This document shows, in pieces, positions 1-7,866 of a stretch of 38,135 nucleotides of DNA. The position numbers were made by a program, and so were the translations under genes. Origin of the DNA: a virus. The stretch spans positions 1 to 38,135 of IMG/VR virus record IMGVR_UViG_3300020735_000025; one strand, written 5' to 3'. The notes beneath the pieces were generated by a model. It saw only the letters and a list, made by a program, of their open reading frames with translations. It did no database searches and was not told the DNA's origin. Numbering within the stretch: the stretch's first letter is position 1; the number at the start of each line of letters is the position of its first letter.

Positions 1-18
1 CCCCGCCGCGCCCGCCAG
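1..18. repeat. 18-bp exact terminal direct repeat (left copy)
   Basis: The first 18 bases (CCCCGCCGCGCCCGCCAG) are identical to the last 18 (38118-38135). This is what a circular or circularly permuted assembly gives when the overlap is not trimmed. It is short for an assembly overlap, so a real terminal structure is not excluded. Joining the two ends through one copy gives an uninterrupted non-coding region and closes a small reading frame that starts at 38029. Confidence 0.8.
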
Positions 19-20
19 TG

Positions 21-80
21 CTTGAGGTTGCAAAGGTTCGCTCAATGTTTCACGTGGAACAATAGCGCCCTTGAGGTTGC
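21..80. repeat. 11-bp direct repeats flanking the parS-like site
   Basis: CTTGAGGTTGC occurs at 21-31 and again at 70-80, in the same orientation and 49 bp apart. The parS-like palindrome (46-61) lies between them. They may be binding sites for another protein or traces of a duplication. No function can be assigned from sequence alone. Confidence 0.7.
46..61. promoter_or_regulatory. parS: parS-like centromere site (ParB-binding palindrome)
   Basis: TGTTTCACGTGGAACA read on the other strand is TGTTCCACGTGAAACA, which fits the chromosomal parS consensus TGTTNCACGTGAAACA at every defined position. In bacteria ParB loads as a CTP-dependent clamp at this 16-mer and spreads along the DNA for segregation by ParA. 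With 15 defined positions, a chance match in 38 kb on either strand is very unlikely (roughly 1 in 10,000 or less). The site is intergenic, upstream of terL. No ParA- or ParB-like protein is encoded here, so any ParB would come from the host or another element. The site is directly visible; its function is inferred. Confidence 0.75.
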
Positions 81-86
81 CCCCAG

Positions 87-99
87 TACCTACAATGTA
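87..99 (+). promoter_or_regulatory. Operator-like motif, copy 1
   Basis: TACCTACAATGTA with the small palindromic core TACA-A-TGTA. The same motif occurs at 252-270 and, inverted, at 37687-37705. All three are non-coding. This suggests binding sites for one phage regulator, for example the Xre protein at 34053-34235 or the TetR-like protein at 31434-31751. Confidence 0.4.
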
Positions 100-106
100 A
101 GCAATA

Positions 107-122
107 CCCCCAGTGCTGGGGG
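107..122. repeat. Perfect G/C inverted repeat
   Basis: CCCCCAG-TG-CTGGGGG: two perfect 7-base arms around a 2-base centre, or a 6-bp hairpin with loop GTGC. It is followed by C-rich sequence and not a T run, so it is not an intrinsic terminator. Possible roles are a packaging-site structure or a protein site. Confidence 0.6.
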
Positions 123-145
123 CTCCCCCCGCCCCGCCGCCTCCC

Positions 146-170
146 TAAGTAAGTAAGCGCTAACTAACTT
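146..170. repeat. 24-bp imperfect palindrome with stops in all three forward frames
   Basis: Bases 147-170 form a near-palindrome centred on AGCGCT, with two mismatched symmetric pairs. Its left arm, starting at 146, is TAAGTAAGTAAG, which places TAA in all three forward frames. Its right arm puts TAG in two frames on the other strand. It therefore insulates translation and could also be an operator or recombination site. Confidence 0.5.
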
Positions 171-251
171 TGGTAGCCCCTGGGCCATCCCCCCGACGGG
201 GTGCGTTTTCGCGGCGGCCCGCCCGCCAAACTGCGCATAGTTACAATCCTT

Positions 252-270
252 TACCTACATTGCATGTATA
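252..270 (+). promoter_or_regulatory. Operator-like motif, copy 2, upstream of the terL promoter
   Basis: TACCTACATTGCATGTATA matches the inverted copy at 37687-37705 at 17 of 19 positions. It contains TACAT/ATGTA arms around TGC and ends 11 bp before the -35-like element at 282, a suitable place for a repressor or activator of terL transcription. Confidence 0.45.
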
Positions 271-281
271 TCGCTAAGTGC

Positions 282-309
282 TTGTAGTCACCAAGAGTTC
301 CGCTATACT
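282..309 (+). promoter_or_regulatory. Sigma70-like promoter for terL
   Basis: TTGTAG (282-287), a 16-bp spacer, then TATACT (304-309). The predicted start of transcription falls at about 316-317, that is on or next to the ATG chosen for terL. Two other promoter candidates in the window (7546 and 29241) also use a 16-bp spacer. Found by inspection only. Confidence 0.4.
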
Positions 310-316
310 GACCCTC

Positions 317-2308
317 ATGTCACTATCTAACGAAGCTATCCTCAAGGCCATCAGCACCGACAGAGCGCTCGGTTCAGCGATGTTGTTCAACCATCGGCAC
401 CGTCAGGCTTCGCCACCGTTCCATATTTCAATCATGGATTTGTGGGCGAGTGCCGATGAGAATGTGTGTATCGAGGCTTTTCGAGAAGGGGCAAAATCCA
501 CACTCTCGGAAGAGTTCTTGTTGATGGAAGCGGGATTTGCCAACTTTAAGTATTGCTTGATCTTTGGTGAGACCTACACCAAGGCTTGCCAACGACTCTC
601 AGCAATCAAGCATGAGATTTTGACCAACGGGAAATTAAAGCAACTGTTTGGGGATTTGAAGGGAACAGTTTGGGCTGAGAACAAAATCTTATTTACAAAC
701 GGGGTACTTCTTGAGGCTCACGGTTGGGAAGAGGAAATTCGAGGCTACAAACACTTTGACATGCGCCCTGACCGCGCTTACCTTGATGACATTGAAAATT
801 CGGAGTCGGTGCGCGATACGTTCACGGTAGATAAGAACTGGAAAAAGATTCACCTCCAGCTTATGCCTGCCATGGACAAAGAGTTTGGGAAGATCCGAAT
901 TACTGGCACACCGCTGGCTGACGATTGTTTGATCACACGGGCGCTTAATTCCCCTAGCTGGGTAAGTGCAAAGTTTCCGATCTGTGACCGTGATATTGAT
1001 GACCCAGCCGCCCAGTCACTGTGGCCTGACCGTTACCCGATGGAATGGATTAGGGAAAAGCGGGATCAATACGCCAGAGAGGGCATGCTGCGGGAATTTA
1101 TGCAAGAGTACATGCTGATCGCGGCAGGTTCTCAAGGTAAACCGTTTACTGAAGAAATGATTGCGGTAGCGGATATCGCGCCCACCACGTACAGTCCCAA
1201 GGTTGTGATCATGGACCCGGCGCGTACTGTGGAAGTGAAAAAGTCTGACCAAACGGGTACCGTCACTGTGTCCCGAATGGGGACAACAATCTACGTTCAT
1301 GAGTCCGGTGGTCATTATTGGCAGCCGGATGAGATCGTGCGGGGCGCGTTTGAAATGAGTGAGCGCCATGGGGATGCCGAAGTGGTCATTGAGAAAAACT
1401 CATTGGATGACTGGCTCTTGCAACCAATCCGCGCCCACTCGCTTACTACGGGTAAACACCTAGATATTCGCCCAATCAACGCCCCACAAGATCGGGATAA
1501 AGCGCAGTTCATCATGGGATTGCGTCCGTTTTTCATTGCGGGGGACATTATCTTGGTTGGTGGCCGCGCTAAACACCAACAGCTCATTAGCCAGATTTTG
1601 AACTTCCCATCAGGTAAGCGAGATATCTTAAACGCCTTGGCCTACTCACTTCGAGTGTTCTCTGGGGTGCCGGTCTATGGTGACTTTGGCCAGGCAAACA
1701 TTGTGCAAGACGCAGAGTTAAATCGCCGTGACGCATTGCTTCTGGCTTGCAACGCTTCGGGCACTGAAACCACAGCATGCTTGGTGGCGGTCAATGGCCG
1801 TAACCTTACAGTGCTGGCCGACTGGGTGTCACCATTGATGCCAAACGATGCCATCCCCGATGTGGTCGCTTTGATTCGAGCGGTCTATCCTGGGCGTAAA
1901 GTCACGACTTGGGTACCGGCCGATGTGTACGATCAGGTAGGGCGAAACCCATTGATCAGTGCGCTCAAGTCATCAGGATTTACCCCTAATCGGGCTGAGA
2001 ACGCCATCATGAGCAGGTCGGCGCTCAGCCCCATGATCCGTACTGAAATGAATGGGCGGCGCATGTTTCAAGTCGATGATCGCGCTGAAAACACATTGAA
2101 GGCGTTGTCGGGCGGTTATCACTGGCCAATCAAGTCGGGTGGTGAGCGCGGAGCTGAACCGCAAAGAAATTCAGCAAAAACATTAATTGAGGGTTTAGAG
2201 GCATTGACCTTTGCTATGAATCAGCCTGATAATCGGTTATCAAAGACAAGTGCAAATGCTGTAAACTCCACTGGAACCCCTTACTTGAGCGCTTTACCTA
2301 AACGATAA
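317..2308 (+). CDS. terL: Terminase large subunit
   Basis: The packaging motor ATPase and headful/end nuclease, 663 aa from the ATG at 317. A Walker A-like FREGAKST is at about residues 55-62, Walker B AYLDDIEN at 154-161. An RNase H-like nuclease follows, with MDPART (Asp about 300), an IEKN segment and RDILNA (Asp about 436). Roughly 200 further residues (about 465-660) look like a second, degenerate RNase H-like unit, which makes the protein longer than most TerLs. The frame is also open from a GTG at 278, but neither start has a Shine-Dalgarno sequence and the ATG coincides with the predicted transcription start. The stop overlaps the portal start by one base, and the gene opens the late region. 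Confidence 0.9.
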   Translation: MSLSNEAILKAISTDRALGSAMLFNHRHRQASPPFHISIMDLWASADENVCIEAFREGAKSTLSEEFLLMEAGFANFKYCLIFGETYTKACQRLSAIKHEILTNGKLKQLFGDLKGTVWAENKILFTNGVLLEAHGWEEEIRGYKHFDMRPDRAYLDDIENSESVRDTFTVDKNWKKIHLQLMPAMDKEFGKIRITGTPLADDCLITRALNSPSWVSAKFPICDRDIDDPAAQSLWPDRYPMEWIREKRDQYAREGMLREFMQEYMLIAAGSQGKPFTEEMIAVADIAPTTYSPKVVIMDPARTVEVKKSDQTGTVTVSRMGTTIYVHESGGHYWQPDEIVRGAFEMSERHGDAEVVIEKNSLDDWLLQPIRAHSLTTGKHLDIRPINAPQDRDKAQFIMGLRPFFIAGDIILVGGRAKHQQLISQILNFPSGKRDILNALAYSLRVFSGVPVYGDFGQANIVQDAELNRRDALLLACNASGTETTACLVAVNGRNLTVLADWVSPLMPNDAIPDVVALIRAVYPGRKVTTWVPADVYDQVGRNPLISALKSSGFTPNRAENAIMSRSALSPMIRTEMNGRRMFQVDDRAENTLKALSGGYHWPIKSGGERGAEPQRNSAKTLIEGLEALTFAMNQPDNRLSKTSANAVNSTGTPYLSALPKR

Positions 2309-4467
2309 TGGCTAAAAAGAAACCTGAAATCCAGAAAGTCGATAGCCCAGCAATCGAAAAAGACAGCGTTGAGAAAAAGGACGTAGAGAATTGGGCCGAT
2401 AAAAAGGACTCAGATATTTACGAAAAGTGTGAAGGCTTTTACAAAACCATCCAGCAAGCGTATAAAAATCGTGAAGAAGCAAATGAAGCCATCGTTGAAT
2501 ATTGGAACATCTACAATGCTCAACCTGATACAAATCAACAGTATGTGGGTAATTCGCGCTGTTATATTCCGGCCGTACGTGACGCTATTAACGCTCGTTC
2601 AAAGCGTGCTTTAAAACAGTTATTCCCCAACAAATACACCCACGTTGAAGCGGTCGGTTCTGATCCACAAACACCGGGACCACAGTTATCGCTTCTCGAG
2701 CATTACATTCGCAGCACTAATCTCAAGTCGGTTGTTCGTTCGATCTTGATCTCTGGCGATGTGACCGGCCAATGGAGCCTATACATCGATTGGAAGCGCA
2801 ATTACAAAACAATTACGGATTTCATTCAGCGTAACCCTGTCCTGGAAACAGTTGATGGTGAAACGCTTGAGATGGAAGATCCAACAGATTTGGAAGAGTC
2901 TGAGCAAACCAAAGAGATTTTAGAAGAGGGTCCAGATATTGTGGACGTGGCCACAGAAGATTTAGTGGTGATTCCTCCAACTTCAGCAAGCGTTGAAAAA
3001 GCCGACATTACTTGCATCAAGCTGCGCATGTCCAAAGACCAAGTGCAAAAGATGATTGATGAAGGTATTTTCTCATTGGATCTTGAAGCCAAAGGTGAGC
3101 TCTCTTCTTGGATGAGCGATCGCAAAGGAAGCGAACATTCAAACCCACAGAAGGCTCGTACTTCTGACGCTGGTGTTAAAACTGAAGGCACTTTTAAATA
3201 CGCTTTGATCTATGAGGCGCACGTTCGCCTTGAGTTTGAAAAGGGTAAAAAAGAACTCGCCTACGTTTACTATGCTGGTGAAAATGAAATTATTGGCATT
3301 ATCAAAGCTCCACAATGGGGTCAAAAACGTCCTATTCTTTCAGCTCCAGTAGATCGTTTGAGCGGATCGTTTAACGGTATATCCAAGATTGAAGCCGTCA
3401 AGTTCTTACAGTGGAACTTAAACGACTTTTGGAATATGGGTCAAGACTCAGCGATGTACTCATTGCTCCCAGTGGTAATGACCGATCCTGAAAAGAATCC
3501 AAACTACGCCATGATGGTGTTTGGTTTAGCTGCCGTGTGGCCGGTTGATCCAAACTCCACCAAATTCCAATCCTTTCCGCAATTGTGGAAAGACTCGGTT
3601 CAAATGTGTGGTGCGATTGAAGCGCGCATTCAACAGTCCTTAGAGTCTAATGAAGCGATGATGGGTAAACAGTCTGGCAAGAAAAACGCTCAGGCTATTG
3701 GCGCCCAAATGCAAGAGCAATCCGTAGCGATTGTCGATCACGCTGAACGCTTTGAGGAAGAGATACTAAACCCATTGATGGAGCGATTCTTTGAATACGA
3801 TTGCCAATTCCGTGAAGATGATATTTCTATTCTAAACATTGGTGAATTGGGAGTTAAAGCTACTATGCAAGAAGTACCTCCAAATCAATGGGGTCAACGT
3901 TACTTCTTCCAATGGACCGGCACTTCATTCGTAATGAACATGCAGCGCATGCAGCAACAGATCGCCACCATGAACGTATTGCGTGGTATTCCACCGCAGC
4001 AACTTAACGGTCGTCGCCTTGACATTACTCCAATACTTGACACTATGGTTGAGAATGTCTTTGGCCCAGAGTTGGGTAATCAGATTTTGATTGATGATCG
4101 CAACAAGTTCACGATTGCTCCTGAAATTGAAGATGAGATGATGGTTAATCATATTCAAGTTGATGTTCATGAGGCAGATGATGATGCTGAGCACATTAAG
4201 CAACACGCTCAAGCGGGTCAGATGTCTCAAGATCCAACTGGTATGATTCGCGCCCATATTCAAAAACACATTGAGCAGTTGCAGAAAAAACGTCAAATGG
4301 CGGCACCGCAACAACCTCAAGGTCAACAAGGTGTTCCAGGTGGTTCAGGTCCCGGTGTAGCCGGAACTCCACGCATGGGTGCTCAACCGCAAATGCCGCG
4401 CCCTGGCCAACAACCCCCTGGTGCGATTCATCCTGACGTAATGCCTGGTGGTCAACCTAGAGGTTAA
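2308..4467 (+). CDS. Portal (head-tail connector) protein
   Basis: 719 aa, next to terL as is usual for portals. The N-terminal 40 residues are highly charged. A long mixed alpha/beta body contains conserved-looking podovirus portal segments (GNSRCYIPAVRDAI near residues 80-93; an acidic segment near 180-205). The C-terminal 80 residues are rich in Gln, Pro and Gly (repeated PQ/GQ), probably flexible. It would form the dodecameric ring at the capsid vertex through which DNA is packaged and ejected. Translation is coupled to terL by the one-base stop/start overlap. Assigned from position, size and general appearance. Confidence 0.85.
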   Translation: MAKKKPEIQKVDSPAIEKDSVEKKDVENWADKKDSDIYEKCEGFYKTIQQAYKNREEANEAIVEYWNIYNAQPDTNQQYVGNSRCYIPAVRDAINARSKRALKQLFPNKYTHVEAVGSDPQTPGPQLSLLEHYIRSTNLKSVVRSILISGDVTGQWSLYIDWKRNYKTITDFIQRNPVLETVDGETLEMEDPTDLEESEQTKEILEEGPDIVDVATEDLVVIPPTSASVEKADITCIKLRMSKDQVQKMIDEGIFSLDLEAKGELSSWMSDRKGSEHSNPQKARTSDAGVKTEGTFKYALIYEAHVRLEFEKGKKELAYVYYAGENEIIGIIKAPQWGQKRPILSAPVDRLSGSFNGISKIEAVKFLQWNLNDFWNMGQDSAMYSLLPVVMTDPEKNPNYAMMVFGLAAVWPVDPNSTKFQSFPQLWKDSVQMCGAIEARIQQSLESNEAMMGKQSGKKNAQAIGAQMQEQSVAIVDHAERFEEEILNPLMERFFEYDCQFREDDISILNIGELGVKATMQEVPPNQWGQRYFFQWTGTSFVMNMQRMQQQIATMNVLRGIPPQQLNGRRLDITPILDTMVENVFGPELGNQILIDDRNKFTIAPEIEDEMMVNHIQVDVHEADDDAEHIKQHAQAGQMSQDPTGMIRAHIQKHIEQLQKKRQMAAPQQPQGQQGVPGGSGPGVAGTPRMGAQPQMPRPGQQPPGAIHPDVMPGGQPRG

Positions 4468-4469
4468 TC

Positions 4470-5276
4470 ATGGGAACAAATCAACAAGGCCATCCTAATC
4501 GCCAAATTTATATTGGTTTTGATCCTAATACTTTAGACTCAGCCGCGCCATACGTGGCTAATGGTTTGCTCAGTATTGCGTCTTATGTTTACAACTCAAG
4601 TACCCAAACTTGGGTACCGGCCACTCCACAATTGTCTGAAACCCAATTTAGTTATTTGAATTGGGTTGCCACAGCTAATGGCACAGGTTATGTTACTAAC
4701 GACTATTTGCAACAGATCGATGAATATAATGTCAATGTTGTACCTGCTCAATATTTAGGCACTACTTGGCGTAACATTAGCCAAGGTACAACTTTAAGTT
4801 CAGCTCCAACACCAGGAACCTATATTCCTGTTAGTTCAATTATTAGCACTGTTAGCGTTAATAACTTTCCAGCAGTTCAAGCCATTAGTGCAGCCTCTTT
4901 ACCTTTACCAAGTGGTGCAGCAACATCAGCGTTGCAAACCACGGGTAATGCCTCATTGGCTTCAATTGCCACAAGTGTTGCTGGAATGGGCGGTATTCAA
5001 AACACATTGATTGCTGGCCAAAAAGCCATTGCAACTACAGGTACAGCCGTTCAACTTGGTACAGGCGCGTTGGTCAATGGTGTGACTATCACTGCCAACA
5101 TTAACAATTCAGCACCTATGACAGTTGGCCCAACTGGAGTGACCAACACTCAAACTGGTTCAGGTAATGGGTACATACTTCAACCTGGCGCCTCAATGTC
5201 GTTTTCAATCAGTAATCTATCTCCAATCTACTTGAACGGAACGGCTGGCGACTTCGTATCGTACACCGGCAACTAA
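4470..5276 (+). CDS. Virion structural / fibre-associated protein
   Basis: 268 aa, rich in Ser, Thr, Ala, Gly and Asn with few charges, as in phage fibre or decoration proteins. Residues around 128-165 carry a VNNFPAVQAIS-type segment seen in fibre linker regions, followed by Ala/Thr-rich helix-like sequence. The C-terminal 80 residues look like a beta-sandwich (alternating V/T/N/G strands ending SFSISNLSPIYLNG). It starts 2 bases after the portal stop in the arrangement TAA-TC-ATG without a clear ribosome site. Probably a minor virion protein or the base of the adhesin encoded next. No enzymatic motif seen. Confidence 0.65.
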   Translation: MGTNQQGHPNRQIYIGFDPNTLDSAAPYVANGLLSIASYVYNSSTQTWVPATPQLSETQFSYLNWVATANGTGYVTNDYLQQIDEYNVNVVPAQYLGTTWRNISQGTTLSSAPTPGTYIPVSSIISTVSVNNFPAVQAISAASLPLPSGAATSALQTTGNASLASIATSVAGMGGIQNTLIAGQKAIATTGTAVQLGTGALVNGVTITANINNSAPMTVGPTGVTNTQTGSGNGYILQPGASMSFSISNLSPIYLNGTAGDFVSYTGN

Positions 5277-5277
5277 C

Positions 5278-7326
5278 ATGCTTTTACCGATTCCGTCACC
5301 GGCCCCAGGTGTTGTAATCAATGATGACACCTCGACCGCTTCAGTACGCTATCCCGTCTTTGCTGCGATCACTAACGGTCAAGCGGTAAAAGAATACGTC
5401 TCATCTTCAAAGCTGTATTACACACCTAGCACTGGTGTTTTAAATGCTACTGGGTTTGCAGGTGCGGGTACTGGTCTTACTGGTACTGCTGCGAGTTTGT
5501 CAATTGGTGGCAATGCTGCCACGGCAACTTTAGCCACTGCTGCCACCAACTTAGCTGGCGGTGTGGTCAACAATATTGCTTATCAAACTGGAGCAGGCGC
5601 AACAGCGTTTATTACTGCCCCATCGATCAGTGGATCGTATTTGCAATGGACTAGCGTTGGTGGATTTGCTTGGACTGCATTTAATGGAGTCACTTCGTTT
5701 AGCGCTGCAAGCACTGGTTTGACTCCCAACTTGGCCACTACAGGCGCAATCACATTGGGTGGAACTTTAAGCGCGGCATACGGTGGCACTGGTGCCAATA
5801 CATTGACTGGCTATGTGTATGGTAATGGCACTGGGGTAATGACCGCCGCAACCACTATTCCTAATACCGCAATTAGCGGTTTAGGTACCATGTCCACGCA
5901 AAATGCAAGCGGTGTGGCCATCACAGGTGGTTCAATCAACGGTACATCGATTGGTGGGTCCGTTGCTTCAACTGGAGCATTTACTACTTTAGGTGGCACA
6001 ACTATTACCGCTAGTACGCAGTTTAGTGGCCCTGGCACTGGATTAACTGGTACAGCAAGTTCGTTGTCTATTGGTGGCACTGCAGCACTAGCAACATCAT
6101 TAGCTGCTGGATCAACATACTCAATACCGTATCAGAGCGCTGCTGGAACTACTGCATTTTTAGCCGCTGGAACATCAGGGTCAATTTTAATGACCTTGGG
6201 TTCATTTTCTGCTCCAATTTGGACAAGTGCTGCGGCACTTAGCGTTGCAAGCGCAAATAATTTAGTTGGTGGTAATTCAGGCTATGTGCCTTATCAAAGT
6301 GCGGCAAGCACTACCGCTTTTGTAAGTGCTGGCACTACCGGCCAAGTATTTACTTCAGGTGGTACTGGGGCCCCAACTTGGACAGCACAATCCGCATTAT
6401 CAGTAGGTACTGCAACCAATGTGGCTGGAGGTGCAGCTAACCAAATCCATTATCAAACTGGAGCGGGAGCAACCTCATTTATAACGGCTCCGACAGTATC
6501 GAGCACTTTCCTTCAATGGAATGGTAGTGCGTTTGTATGGGCTGCTGGTGGTAGTGGAACCGTTACTTCTGTGGCCGCTTCAGGTGGCACAACCGGATTA
6601 AGTTTTACTGGATCACCAATTACAACAAGCGGCACATTGACCTTAACTGGCACTTTAGCTGTAACCAATGGGGGTACTGGATATTCCACAGGTATTCCAA
6701 CACCACAAGTAACCGTTTACACAAGCGGTAGCGGAACTTATACGGTACCGGCTAATTGCCGTTATTTATATGTAAAAATGGTTGGCGGTGGCGGTGGTGG
6801 CGCTGGCGGTAACAATGGTGGAAATGGAACTGCTGGTGGAAATACCACTTTTGGAAGTTCATTTTTAACTGCTGGTGGTGGCGGTGGTGGTTATATAGCG
6901 GCTAATGGTATTGTTGGCTCTGGTGGAACTGCAACTATTGGTTCAGGAGCAACAGGAATAGCTATAGTAGGTGGTCAAGGAACTGGTGGAACAGGGCAAA
7001 GTGCTGCAACAGGTGGTTATCAGGTTTCTAGTGCTGGCGGTAATAGCGCATTAGGCGGTGGTGCTGGTGGTCAAGAAAATCAACCAGGAGCAAATGGAGC
7101 ACCAAATACTGGTGCTGGTGGTGCTGGTAGTGCTGGCACAGTAGGTATAGCCAATGTAGGCGGAGGCGGTGGTGCTGGTGGATATATTGAAGCCTACATT
7201 ACAACATTAGCAGCTTCATATTCTGTTGCTATTGGTGCTGGTGGAACAGGCGGAGCTGCTGGAACCTCATCTTATGTTGGCGGAAATGGTGGTGCTGGAT
7301 TAATTATTGTTACTGCTTTCTTTTAA
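5278..7326 (+). CDS. Tail fibre with glycine-rich adhesin tip
   Basis: 682 aa. The shaft contains repeats: GTGLTGTA-SLSIGG occurs twice, and a YQ-(S/T)-A/G-rich unit ending TTAF/TAF/TSF occurs four times, spaced by aromatic W-containing turns. An LGTMSTQN motif common in fibre proteins is near residue 202. From about residue 475 the protein becomes a distal domain: YTVPANCRYLYVKMVGGGG followed by many GG-rich runs and a final TSSYVGGNGGAGLIIV. Glycine-rich sandwiches of this kind form receptor-binding tips in other phages, so this is the likely host-range determinant. The gene begins one base after the preceding stop. Confidence 0.8.
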   Translation: MLLPIPSPAPGVVINDDTSTASVRYPVFAAITNGQAVKEYVSSSKLYYTPSTGVLNATGFAGAGTGLTGTAASLSIGGNAATATLATAATNLAGGVVNNIAYQTGAGATAFITAPSISGSYLQWTSVGGFAWTAFNGVTSFSAASTGLTPNLATTGAITLGGTLSAAYGGTGANTLTGYVYGNGTGVMTAATTIPNTAISGLGTMSTQNASGVAITGGSINGTSIGGSVASTGAFTTLGGTTITASTQFSGPGTGLTGTASSLSIGGTAALATSLAAGSTYSIPYQSAAGTTAFLAAGTSGSILMTLGSFSAPIWTSAAALSVASANNLVGGNSGYVPYQSAASTTAFVSAGTTGQVFTSGGTGAPTWTAQSALSVGTATNVAGGAANQIHYQTGAGATSFITAPTVSSTFLQWNGSAFVWAAGGSGTVTSVAASGGTTGLSFTGSPITTSGTLTLTGTLAVTNGGTGYSTGIPTPQVTVYTSGSGTYTVPANCRYLYVKMVGGGGGGAGGNNGGNGTAGGNTTFGSSFLTAGGGGGGYIAANGIVGSGGTATIGSGATGIAIVGGQGTGGTGQSAATGGYQVSSAGGNSALGGGAGGQENQPGANGAPNTGAGGAGSAGTVGIANVGGGGGAGGYIEAYITTLAASYSVAIGAGGTGGAAGTSSYVGGNGGAGLIIVTAFF

Positions 7327-7335
7327 GGAAAAATT

Positions 7336-7539
7336 ATGACTTTAATTAGACATTGCATTGTCGATACAACTACCAATACAGTATTCAGTATTATTGAATA
7401 TGAAACTGTGCAAATAGGAGTTCCTCCAGGTTTAGAATCAACATTATTGTGTATTCCAAGCGAAACAGGACAAATTGGTGGAACTTACGCTAGTGGGGTA
7501 ATTACAAACCCTCCCGCCCCAGCAATACCAATTTTATAA
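7336..7539 (+). CDS. Small fibre-associated protein
   Basis: 67 aa, starting HCIVDTTTNTVFSIIEYETV and ending Pro-rich (NPPAPAIPIL). Short proteins opening with such a two-strand IVDT-x-N-xV-x-N/SIIEY pattern are common just after phage fibre genes, where some act as fibre assembly or tip proteins. It follows a GGAAAAATT ribosome site, 9 bases after the adhesin gene. Function is inferred from position only. Confidence 0.6.
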   Translation: MTLIRHCIVDTTTNTVFSIIEYETVQIGVPPGLESTLLCIPSETGQIGGTYASGVITNPPAPAIPIL

Positions 7540-7545
7540 ATTTAG

Positions 7546-7573
7546 TTGACCGATTCGTCATTAGTGCTAAACT
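7546..7573 (+). promoter_or_regulatory. Sigma70-like promoter before the capsid genes
   Basis: TTGACC (7546-7551), a 16-bp spacer, then TAAACT (7568-7573). It lies in the 75-bp gap between the fibre cluster and the gene at 7615, which suggests separate transcription of scaffold and capsid genes up to the terminator at 10536-10561. Confidence 0.45.
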
Positions 7574-7614
7574 AAAGCCTGACTATCTTTCAACCAAAGC
7601 TACAGGGGCACACC

Positions 7615-7866
7615 ATGTTTAGTTTTCAAGATTTAACGCAAACCGACGTACAAAATATTATGGCTGGATTAATGGAGTTGCCTGCCAAGTTTGCTAATCC
7701 TGTATTGCAAAAGCTCGATGCTCAGTTTCAGATTCAAATTGTTGCACAACAACAGGTAGCTGAAATAAAAAAGCCCGATCCCGCGCAAGATCAAGACGTA
7801 GGAACCGAAGCCACTAGCCCTTCAGAGGAAAAAGATCCTAACGCTGGATGGCCACCAGTAGTATGA
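7615..7866 (+). CDS. Hypothetical protein, first gene of the capsid operon
   Basis: 83 aa. The N-terminal half looks helical (FQDLTQTDVQNIMAGLMELP, then a Gln/Val-rich amphipathic stretch). The C-terminal 30 residues are acidic and disordered (Asp, Glu, Pro, Ser) and end GWPPVV. It is preceded by ACAGGGGCACACC and the promoter at 7546, and overlaps the next gene by ATGA. No family recognised. Its position before scaffold suggests a virion or assembly accessory. Confidence 0.65.
   Translation: MFSFQDLTQTDVQNIMAGLMELPAKFANPVLQKLDAQFQIQIVAQQQVAEIKKPDPAQDQDVGTEATSPSEEKDPNAGWPPVV

Noticed and set aside
190-215. CCCC-GAC-GGGG followed by TGCGTTTTC as a terminator
   Set aside because: Only four pairs with a three-base loop, and the T run is short and offset. 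It is not convincing.
278-316. GTG at 278 as the start of terL
   Set aside because: It is in frame but has no ribosome site, and it lies upstream of the predicted transcription start. The ATG at 317 is preferred.
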